This document shows positions 7,462-14,245 of a stretch of DNA of 64,000 bases, in pieces. The notes beneath the pieces are model-generated. The model had not been told where the DNA came from. It saw only the letters and a list, made by a program, of their open reading frames with translations, and ran no database searches. Origin of the DNA: Rhodocyclaceae bacterium UBA2250 (lineage in GTDB: Bacteria > Pseudomonadota > Gammaproteobacteria > Burkholderiales > Rhodocyclaceae); NCBI GenBank assembly GCA_002347285.1, contig DDXW01000053.1, positions 78,957-142,956 of the forward strand. Direction: 5' to 3'. The position numbers and the translations under genes are program-made. Position 1 is the first letter of the stretch; each line of letters begins with the position of its first letter.

Positions 7462-8495
7462 ACGGCCCAATGAACGGCCTGGAGCGCATCCTCGCCGCGG
7501 CCCGCTTCCAGCCGACGGACCGCGTCCCCTTCGTGCCGCAGCTGTTCGGCCACGCCGCCGCCACCGCCGGCGTCCGCCTGGCCGACTACCTGCGCGACGG
7601 CCGCCTGCTGGCCGAGTGCCAGCTGCGGGAAAGGGAAAGCTACGGCGGCGACGCGGTGTTCGCCTTCACCGATTTCGGCATCGAGGCCGAGGCCCTCGGC
7701 GCGCAGCTCAAGTACTACGACAGTCAGTATCCCGACATCGTCGTCCCCGCGCTGGCGCCGCCGGACGATGCGGCGCGCCTGGCGCCGCCCGACCCGGCGG
7801 CGGCCGGCCGCCTGCCGGAAGTCGTGCGCGCGGTCGGCCTGCTGCGCGCGGCGCTCGGCGACGGCGCCTGCGTGGCCGGCGCGATCGCCGGGCCGATGAC
7901 CCTGGCCACCCAGCTCTACGGCACCGAGACGGCGCTGTTCCTCGCCGTGGACGATCCCGCCCGCTTCGGCCGCGCGCTCGACCTCGCCGCGGCAACGGCG
8001 CTCTCCTTCGGCGCCGCGCAGCTGGCGGCGGGCGCCCACGCGATGGTCATCTTCGACCCGGCGGCTTCGCCGGCGGTGGTGCCGGCGGAGTTCTTCCGCG
8101 CGCGCCTGCAGCCGCGGCTGACGCGGCTCGTCGCCGGGCTGCGGGCCGCGGGCGCGCCGCTGATCTGGCTCAACGTCGCCGGTCCGACCGCGCCGATCCT
8201 GCCCCACTACGCGGAGATCGGCGCCGACATCGCCACCTTCGACTACTACGTCGATGCGGCCACGGCGCAGCGGCTGCTGCCGCGCACCTGCCTGGCCGGC
8301 AACCTCAAGTCGCTCGATTTCCTCGCGCCGGCGGCGCCAATCGGGCCACCGGTCGCGGCGCTGATCCGCTCCTTCGCCGACCGCGGCGGCTTCATCCTGT
8401 CCTCCGGCTGCGAGATTCCGCCCGAGGCCGACGGCGCCGCCCTGCGCGCCCTGGCGGACGCCGCCGGCGCGGAGACGCGGACATGCCGCGGCTGA
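7458..8495 (+). CDS. UroD/MtaA-family corrinoid methyltransferase
   Basis: This 345-residue protein resembles the uroporphyrinogen decarboxylase superfamily but is the methyltransferase type (MtaA, MtbA, CmuA), not HemE; a true hemE is at 30764. It starts [20 protein letters not shown] and has [17 protein letters not shown] and [20 protein letters not shown]. Near the end, [15 protein letters not shown] and [14 protein letters not shown] correspond to the C-terminal barrel segment that holds the zinc-binding Cys in relatives (here SSGCEIPP). It would move a methyl group onto or off the corrinoid protein encoded upstream. The substrate cannot be told. It overlaps its neighbours at both ends (4 and 13 bases). 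Confidence 0.85.
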   Translation: MNGPMNGLERILAAARFQPTDRVPFVPQLFGHAAATAGVRLADYLRDGRLLAECQLRERESYGGDAVFAFTDFGIEAEALGAQLKYYDSQYPDIVVPALAPPDDAARLAPPDPAAAGRLPEVVRAVGLLRAALGDGACVAGAIAGPMTLATQLYGTETALFLAVDDPARFGRALDLAAATALSFGAAQLAAGAHAMVIFDPAASPAVVPAEFFRARLQPRLTRLVAGLRAAGAPLIWLNVAGPTAPILPHYAEIGADIATFDYYVDAATAQRLLPRTCLAGNLKSLDFLAPAAPIGPPVAALIRSFADRGGFILSSGCEIPPEADGAALRALADAAGAETRTCRG

Positions 8496-10078
8496 CCCTG
8501 CTCGTCCGGGGCGAACGGCACGTCATCGACTACGAGCCGGGGCAGTCGCTGCGCGACCTGCTCGACGCCACCGACTTCCGGGTGCGCTCGGCCTGTCACG
8601 GGCTGGGCGCCTGCGGGCTGTGCCGCGTGCGGCTGCACGTCGGCGCGGCCGGCGCATTCACGCCGGCGGAGCATCTGCAGATCGGCGCCGCCGGCCTTGC
8701 CGCCGGCTTGCGGCTGGCCTGCCAGATCCGCCCGACCGGCGACGCGACGGTGGAGCTGCTCGACCCGGCCGCCCCCTCCGACTGGCGCGCGCCGCCGCCC
8801 GGGCTGGTCAGCGCCGCCCCGCCGGCGCCGAGTTTCGATCGCCCGCCGCCGACCGGCATCGCCCATCCCCTCGGCGCCGCGGTCGATCTGGGCACCAGCC
8901 ATCTGACCCTCGCGGTCTACGAGCTCGCCTCGGGACGCCGCCTCGGACTGCGCTTCGGCCGCAACCCGCAGGGACACCACGGCGCCGACGTCGTCACGCG
9001 GCTGGTCGCCGCGCAGGACCCGGCCACCGCGCGGCAGCTCGCCGGCGAGGCGCGGGCGGCGATCGGCGCTGCGCTCGCCGACGCCGCGCAGCGCGAGGGC
9101 TTCGACGCCGGCCGCATCGCGCGCGTCGTGATCGTCGGCAACACGGCGATGCTGGCGCTGCTGGCCGAGCGCAACCACGGTCTGCTGCTGCAGCCCGCGC
9201 ACTGGTCGGACAGGCTCGACTGCGCGCCGGCCGACAGCGCCGCCTGGGGGCGCGACTGGGGCCTCGCGCCCGGCGCCGAGGTGGAGGTGGTGCCGCCGCT
9301 GGCCGGCTTCGTCGGCTCCGACCTGCTGGCCGGGCTGGTGGCGAGCGACTTCCTCGGCGGCCCGGCACCCGCGCTGCTGGTCGACTTCGGCACCAATTCC
9401 GAGATCGCGCTATGGACGGGCGAGACGCTCTGGGTGACGGCCGCCGCCGGCGGCCCCGCCTTCGAAACCGGCTCCGGGCGCTGCGGCATGCCGGCCGAGG
9501 CCGGCGCCGTCTATCGCATCGTCTTCGACGCGGCGGGCCGCCCGGCCGCCAGCATCCTCGGCAACGACGAGGCGCGCGGCCTGTGCGGCTCGGGCCTGGT
9601 CGATCTCGTCGCCGGACTGCGCCGCCGCGGCGCGCTGACGGCGCTGGGCAAGTTTACCGGCGGCGGCGACGCCTTCGCCTTCTCCGCCGGCGCACGGACC
9701 CTCGCCCTCGGCTGGCGCGACGTCGATGCGCTGCAGCGCGCCAAGGGCGCCGTCGGCGCCGGCATCGGCGCGCTGTGCGCGCAGGCGGGCGTGGCGCTCG
9801 CCGACCTGCGGCGCGTGATCGCCGCCGGCCTGTTCGGCCGCTACCTCGACGTCGATAACGCCAGGCAGATCGGCCTGCTGCCGGACGTGCCGGCCGAACG
9901 CATCGAGCTGGCCGGCAACACCGCGCTGGCCGGCGCCGCCGCGCTGCTGCTGTCGGCCAGCGCGCGCGCCGCGCTCGACCGCGCCCGCGCGACGGCGCGC
10001 AGCATCAATCTCGCGAAGCTGCCCGACTTCGACGCGATCTTTCTCGAACACCTCTATCTGCAACCGATGACAGCCTGA
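8483..10078 (+). CDS. RACo-like corrinoid activation protein (2Fe-2S plus ASKHA domains)
   Basis: The protein is 531 residues from the ATG at 8483. The N-terminal 90 residues form a plant-type ferredoxin with cysteines in SACHGLGACGLCRVRL and LACQI. A Pro-rich linker follows, then a DUF4445 ASKHA-fold domain with VDLGTSHLTLAVYEL, VVIVGNTAMLALLAERN, LLVDFGTNSEIAL and RGLCGSGLVDLVAGL. Proteins of this type reduce cob(II)alamin to cob(I)alamin in an ATP-dependent step to rescue inactivated corrinoid proteins. Linkage to the corrinoid and methyltransferase genes makes that role very likely here. One dispersed-element copy (8813-8835) lies exactly in the linker and encodes SAAPPAPSF. Confidence 0.9.
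   Translation: MPRLTLLVRGERHVIDYEPGQSLRDLLDATDFRVRSACHGLGACGLCRVRLHVGAAGAFTPAEHLQIGAAGLAAGLRLACQIRPTGDATVELLDPAAPSDWRAPPPGLVSAAPPAPSFDRPPPTGIAHPLGAAVDLGTSHLTLAVYELASGRRLGLRFGRNPQGHHGADVVTRLVAAQDPATARQLAGEARAAIGAALADAAQREGFDAGRIARVVIVGNTAMLALLAERNHGLLLQPAHWSDRLDCAPADSAAWGRDWGLAPGAEVEVVPPLAGFVGSDLLAGLVASDFLGGPAPALLVDFGTNSEIALWTGETLWVTAAAGGPAFETGSGRCGMPAEAGAVYRIVFDAAGRPAASILGNDEARGLCGSGLVDLVAGLRRRGALTALGKFTGGGDAFAFSAGARTLALGWRDVDALQRAKGAVGAGIGALCAQAGVALADLRRVIAAGLFGRYLDVDNARQIGLLPDVPAERIELAGNTALAGAAALLLSASARAALDRARATARSINLAKLPDFDAIFLEHLYLQPMTA
8813..8835 (+). repeat. dispersed element, copy 4 (RACo linker)
   Basis: GCCGCCCCGCC-GGC-GCCGAGTTT, exact to consensus. It encodes A-A-P-P-A-P-S-F between the ferredoxin and ASKHA domains. 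Confidence 0.85.
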
Positions 10079-10091
10079 AACGTCCCGAACG

Positions 10092-11525
10092 ATGAACGAT
10101 CCCCGTCCCGACCCTCCCCGTCTCGCCGACCCGGTCGCCGCCGTGGTGCGCTCGGCCCAGTACCTCGCCGGCATCGTCAGCTACGACGGTCTCTGGCCGC
10201 AACTGGCCAAGCTGGTCTGCCGTTTCTTCGGCGCCGACCTGGCCGCCTTCGCGACGCGCGACGAGGCCGGCGCGGTCAGCTTCATGCATTGGGAACCCGA
10301 CGACGCACGGCTGGCCGCCGCCCTGCCCGTCACCACGGCGGTGTTCGACAGCGGTTTCCTCGCCAGCGAGGTGCTGGACCTGCCGGACCCGCACGCGGCC
10401 GTGCTGCTGCCGATCGGCCGCATACGGCAGCGCACCGGCTACGTGATGCTGGCGGCCCACCGCGGCGAGACGCCGCTGCCGCGCGAATCCCTCGACCTCT
10501 ATCTCGCGCTGGCCGGGCTGATCGAGTCGACGCTCGACCGCATCGCCTCGCAGCAGCGCTTCGTCAGCATGGCCGACAACGTGCCGGAAGTGCTCGGCCA
10601 GCTGGCGCTGACCGACGGCGGCTGGCGCTACACCTACGTCAGCGGCGGCGCGCGCGCGGTGCTCGGCCTGGCGCCGGAAACGCTGCTCGCCGACAGCGGG
10701 CCGCTGTTTACCGGCCTGGCCGCCGCGGACCGCGCGGCGCTCGCTGACGCGCTGGCCGCCTGGCAGCCGGGCGCCCGCCTGCGCATGACAGTGCGCTGGA
10801 CCGGGCCGGACGGCGGCGAGCGCCACCTGCTGGCGAACGCGATGGCCTCGACCGGCGAGGCCGGCGAGCGCGTCTGGGACGGCGCGATCCAGGACATCAG
10901 CGAGCAGGTGCGCCTGCAGGAGGAAAGCCGGCGCAACCTCGAGCGGCTCAACAAGAGCATGGAGGACGCGATCCAGGCAGTGGCCGCGACGATCGAGCAG
11001 CGCGATCCCTATACCGCCGGCCACCAGCGCCACGTGGCCGAACTGGCGACGCGGCTGGCGACGATGATCGGCCTGCCGGAGGACACGGTGCACGGCATCC
11101 GCCTGACCGCGACGATCCACGACATCGGCAAGATCCACGTGCCGGCCGAGCTGCTCAGCTATCCGGGCAAGCTGCCGGACGTCGAGTTCGCGCTGATCCG
11201 CCAGCATCCGCAGGTCGGCTACGAGATCCTCAGGAACGTCGACTTCCCCTGGCCGGTCGCCGAGATGGTCTACCAGCACCACGAACATCTGGACGGCTCG
11301 GGCTATCCGCGCGGGCTGGTCGGCGAGCAGATCCTGCCCGGCGCGCGCATCATCACCGTGGCCGACGTGGTCGAGGCGATCGCGCTCTACCGGCCCTACC
11401 GGCCCGGCCTCGGCATCGACGCCGCGCTCGACGAGATCGAGAAGCATCGCGGCACGCGCTACGACCCGGCGGTCGTCGATGCCTGCCTGCGGCTGTTCCG
11501 GGAAGAGGGCTTCCGCTTCGACTGA
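10092..11525 (+). CDS. GAF/PAS-containing HD-GYP protein (putative c-di-GMP phosphodiesterase)
   Basis: The protein is 477 residues. An N-terminal GAF-like region (about 1-155) is followed by a PAS-like region (about 160-275) and an HD-GYP domain (about 290-475). The HD-GYP part has DPYTAGHQRHVAELATRLA, HDIGKIHVPAELLS, HHEHLDGSGYPRGL and ADVVEAIALYRPYRP, so both the HD and GYP-type signatures are complete. Such proteins hydrolyse c-di-GMP. There is no membrane segment, so it is probably cytosolic. It begins 13 bases after the RACo-like gene and is probably in the same transcript, suggesting a link between the methyl-transfer operon and second-messenger control, though read-through is possible. 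Confidence 0.9.
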   Translation: MNDPRPDPPRLADPVAAVVRSAQYLAGIVSYDGLWPQLAKLVCRFFGADLAAFATRDEAGAVSFMHWEPDDARLAAALPVTTAVFDSGFLASEVLDLPDPHAAVLLPIGRIRQRTGYVMLAAHRGETPLPRESLDLYLALAGLIESTLDRIASQQRFVSMADNVPEVLGQLALTDGGWRYTYVSGGARAVLGLAPETLLADSGPLFTGLAAADRAALADALAAWQPGARLRMTVRWTGPDGGERHLLANAMASTGEAGERVWDGAIQDISEQVRLQEESRRNLERLNKSMEDAIQAVAATIEQRDPYTAGHQRHVAELATRLATMIGLPEDTVHGIRLTATIHDIGKIHVPAELLSYPGKLPDVEFALIRQHPQVGYEILRNVDFPWPVAEMVYQHHEHLDGSGYPRGLVGEQILPGARIITVADVVEAIALYRPYRPGLGIDAALDEIEKHRGTRYDPAVVDACLRLFREEGFRFD

Positions 11526-11541
11526 TTCCGCTTCGGCTGAT

Positions 11542-11865
11542 TCAGCGGGGCGACGCGTCGCGCCGGCGCTGCGCGAATTCGTGGAGTTCCTCGAACAGCG
11601 GGTCCTGCGTCTCGCGGCGCAGGCCGGCGAACAGCGCCGCCGCGCGTTCATGGTCGATCGGCTGGTCGCCGTGCAGGAAGGGCAGGAAGACGAGGGCGCG
11701 CAACGGCGGCGGCAGGTTCTTGTCGCGGCCGCTGGCGACCAGCGCCGTCGCCAGCTCAAGCGCCTCGATGCGGTCGGCATGCGCCGGCTCCCGCCCGGTC
11801 TGGCGCGGCAGAACGTCGAGGCGCAGAATCTCCGCCAGGACCGCCTCGGCGGAGCCCGGCGTCAT
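11542..11865 (-). CDS. hypothetical protein (107 aa)
   Basis: A small soluble helical protein of unrecognised family, with EALELATALVASGRDKNLPP and EELHEFAQRRRDASPR. Its ATG overlaps the stop of the preceding 81-residue frame as ATGA, so it is translationally coupled to it. Base composition is high GC like the core genome, unlike the restriction-modification genes just upstream. I infer that it originally followed topB directly and was separated when the restriction cassette arrived, because the last 20 residues of the 81-residue frame look like a topB tail. Confidence 0.55.
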   Translation of the reverse strand: MTPGSAEAVLAEILRLDVLPRQTGREPAHADRIEALELATALVASGRDKNLPPPLRALVFLPFLHGDQPIDHERAAALFAGLRRETQDPLFEELHEFAQRRRDASPR

Positions 11866-12107
11866 TTGGCCTTCCTGGCGGCGGGTTTCTTCGCGGCCGC
11901 CTCGCCAGCGCCGAGTTTTTCATCGCCCAGTCTGCCCATTTTCAAGTCCTGAATGGCAAACCCAATCGCCTGATACCAATCGAGATAATCGCCAACCCTG
12001 TCGGCCACCAGTCGCAACTCCTTGTCCGACAGGTGGCGATCGAGATCGTCCGCGGCAACCTGCTGGATATCGTCGGTGCAGAGCGAAAAAACGATGTTTC
12101 CCTTCAT
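11862..12107 (-). CDS. small hypothetical protein with topB-like tail (81 aa)
   Basis: Residues 1-61 (MKGNIVFSLCTDDIQQVAAD and on) are unrecognised, of moderate GC, and contain a helix reading ELRLVADRVGDYLDWYQAIG. Residues 62-81 are a Lys/Ala tail, [20 protein letters not shown], nearly identical to the tail within topB (EKVGAGEAAAKKP). The start overlaps the stop of the restriction-enzyme gene by 4 bases. The gene may encode an accessory or regulatory part of the restriction cassette. Its tail looks grafted from the host topB by recombination at the dispersed element, giving a chimeric protein. Function is unknown. Confidence 0.6.
   Translation of the reverse strand: MKGNIVFSLCTDDIQQVAADDLDRHLSDKELRLVADRVGDYLDWYQAIGFAIQDLKMGRLGDEKLGAGEAAAKKPAARKAK
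11896..11918 (+). repeat. dispersed element, copy 5 (tail of 81-aa gene)
   Basis: GCCGCCTCGCC-AGC-GCCGAGTTT, exact to consensus. It is part of a longer direct repeat (11884-11921) that matches 14316-14353 at 34 of 38 positions. Confidence 0.85.
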
Positions 12108-13204
12108 GGTGTTGCCTCGGGATCGGGGTCGTGGAGATGCAGAACAAGATCGTTCCAGCGCACTTTCATATCGGCAGGCGTGTCCTGCTGGTCAAGCAGG
12201 TTGACAAATTCGCTTGCGAACAGGCTGCGGCCAGCCGGGCCGACGGTCGCCAAGCAATTCTTCAGCCACTCGTCGGTCTTGAGAAAAGAAATGTCGTGGC
12301 CTTGGGCAAAGTATTGTTTGGCCGCACCCAGGGCGTTGCCGTCGGGAAGTCCCGTTGAGTAAAAAAACAAGTAATCCTCGATGCAGTGCGGCGAAATTTT
12401 GCTGGTGAATGTCGATACCACTCGGTTCTTGTCGATGGTGCGCTCGGTAATCTCGATGGAGAAAACGAATTTCCCGGTTTGCTCATCGATCACATCGATA
12501 TCGCCGCCCGACAAGGAGGCAGCATCGGCGGCATTGATGCCTTGCTGGTTGATCCGCCAGGGCAAACCAAAGCGCTTCTTGAGCGTTCTCAGCATCGCGG
12601 TCGATAACAGAACGGGAAAACGCCCACCGCTTTTTGTCGCCAGCATCGCGAGAATCAACCCGTGCAGTTGGGAAAGGCTCAGTCTGTTGATGCGGGCGAG
12701 CGGAATTCTCGACTTCTCGCGCAGCAAGGCAAACCGCCACAACAAGTACCTCAGTAGGGGTTCAGCATTGGCGGCGGCCTTGAGTTCGCCGATATAGGAA
12801 AGCATCGCTGCGAACGCTTTCTTGTCCTTCATCCCCTTGCCGGTATCGGCCTCGAATTTCACGCTCCTGCGAAAGCTGGCCAGATAAGGGCCTTTCGACG
12901 AAGGAATTTGCTGTGCCTTCAGAAAGGGATTGACGACTTCTTCGTCGAGCGTCCTGCCGTTGAAGGCATTGTCGCCGTGATTGATGTAAGGCAATGCGAT
13001 ATCGATGGTGCCATCCAGCAGGCGTGCCAGCGCGCAACCCAGCAGGGCTTCGCGAATGGACTGCGTCTCCGATTCGAAAATCTCCTGGGCGGCTTCTCGT
13101 GCGACAGGCGAAACTTCCGGAACGACCTTGGCTGCGATATCCGCCTCGGCCAAGGCAAAAATCCGAGCCAGCTCGGCGGCGGCTTCCTTGTAGTCCAAAG
13201 CCAT
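12104..13204 (-). CDS. putative type II restriction endonuclease
   Basis: This 366-residue protein lies 28 bases after a DNA adenine methyltransferase gene. It is likely the matching endonuclease. By eye the layout resembles the SacI-type family: a helical N-terminus, then HGDNAFNGRTLDEEVVNPFL, and late in the chain GGDIDVIDEQTGKFVFSIEI, which fits a PD-(D/E)XK core (D...E-I-T in place of E-V-K). The family assignment is tentative, while the context as a restriction enzyme is stronger. The ATG at 13202-13204 begins MALDYKEAAAELARIFALAE. Lower GC and more varied codon use than the flanks suggest recent acquisition. Confidence 0.65.
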   Translation of the reverse strand: MALDYKEAAAELARIFALAEADIAAKVVPEVSPVAREAAQEIFESETQSIREALLGCALARLLDGTIDIALPYINHGDNAFNGRTLDEEVVNPFLKAQQIPSSKGPYLASFRRSVKFEADTGKGMKDKKAFAAMLSYIGELKAAANAEPLLRYLLWRFALLREKSRIPLARINRLSLSQLHGLILAMLATKSGGRFPVLLSTAMLRTLKKRFGLPWRINQQGINAADAASLSGGDIDVIDEQTGKFVFSIEITERTIDKNRVVSTFTSKISPHCIEDYLFFYSTGLPDGNALGAAKQYFAQGHDISFLKTDEWLKNCLATVGPAGRSLFASEFVNLLDQQDTPADMKVRWNDLVLHLHDPDPEATP

Positions 13205-13232
13205 GTCTCGACGATTTGCTGCTTGTCGGCGG

Positions 13233-14219
13233 TCAGGACATTCCTGCCGCTTTGAGCAAGGGCCGCAGGTCATAGTTCGCCCACAGCGACTCTTGTCGTT
13301 CGTCCTTCGTCGCATGGGTCTTCTTGATAGGCGCATCGTAGCGATGCCATCCTTCAAAAAGAGTGTCCATCAGGTCGCAACGATAACCACTCACTGCTGC
13401 CTTGCCCTCGATGCGGTTCAACGTCTCCCCCAGCAATCGGTGCTGCGTGTTGTCCATTTCGAAACCATATGCCTTGGTGTCGCCGCGCGTCGAATGAACG
13501 TAAGGAGGGTCACAATAGAACAACGTGTTGGGGCTGTCGTAAAGCTTGATCGTATCGAGTGCCGGTCGGTTTTCGATTTGCACGCGCAGCAAGCGCCCGG
13601 CGACAGCCTCCAAGCCCTCGATGCCGCCCAGCCAGCGGGAGACAACTCCCGACATCCCCGCCCGGCTCGTGTCCTTGCAGTTTGCCCAGCGACCGAGCGA
13701 GGCGGTTTGCGCCAACCCCGTCCTCGTTTGTCGGGCACGAATGAAAAAGCGGCGAGCACGCTCGACTTCCGAAATGCCGACCTGCTCGCTGTGGATGGCT
13801 TCGTAGAACTCCTCGCGGGAGAATGGGGTCAGGGCGCAGGCGCGAATCAACTCCTCGCTGCGGTCGCGCAGGACGCGGAAGAAATTGACCACGTCGCCGT
13901 CAATGTCGTTGTAGGTCTCGATCGCGGCAGGTTCGCGGTTGAGCAGGACGGCAGCGGAACCGGAGAACGGCTCGCAATAGTGATGACACTTTGGCAACAG
14001 GGGCAGCAGCCAGCCAAGATGATTGAACTTTCCGCCATACCAGCCGAAAACGATTTTCCGCGCCCTTCTGGAGCGGAACTGGACGACCGGACTATCCGCT
14101 TCCTTGGCGGCATCCGTCGCATCGAGGAAAATTTTGGACGGACGCCGCTTCCCGCGTGGCACGACGATATCGTCGCCGAACAGGTCGGGAACTTTCGCTA
14201 TCGCTTGCTTGGCCGCCAT
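13233..14219 (-). CDS. DNA adenine methyltransferase (D12/Dam class) of a type II R-M system
   Basis: This 328-residue protein has the order of alpha-class N6-adenine methyltransferases. FGWYGGKFNHLGWLLPLLP is the motif X region, EPFSGSAAVLLNREP (about 83-97) is motif I for SAM binding, and FYCDPPYVHSTRGDT contains the catalytic DPPY at about 237-240. There is an N-terminal extension of about 50 residues. It would methylate the site cut by the neighbouring endonuclease and so protect the host. It begins 26 bases after the topB stop on the same strand. GC content is lower than in topB, consistent with a cassette inserted behind topB. Confidence 0.9.
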   Translation of the reverse strand: MAAKQAIAKVPDLFGDDIVVPRGKRRPSKIFLDATDAAKEADSPVVQFRSRRARKIVFGWYGGKFNHLGWLLPLLPKCHHYCEPFSGSAAVLLNREPAAIETYNDIDGDVVNFFRVLRDRSEELIRACALTPFSREEFYEAIHSEQVGISEVERARRFFIRARQTRTGLAQTASLGRWANCKDTSRAGMSGVVSRWLGGIEGLEAVAGRLLRVQIENRPALDTIKLYDSPNTLFYCDPPYVHSTRGDTKAYGFEMDNTQHRLLGETLNRIEGKAAVSGYRCDLMDTLFEGWHRYDAPIKKTHATKDERQESLWANYDLRPLLKAAGMS

Positions 14220-14245
14220 GTTTCCGCCTTGTGCGAACTTGATGG

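Noticed and set aside
7458..8495. A second hemE gene
   Set aside because: Coupling to corrinoid and RACo-like genes and the absence of the HemE substrate motif ([11 protein letters not shown]) indicate a methyltransferase of the same fold.
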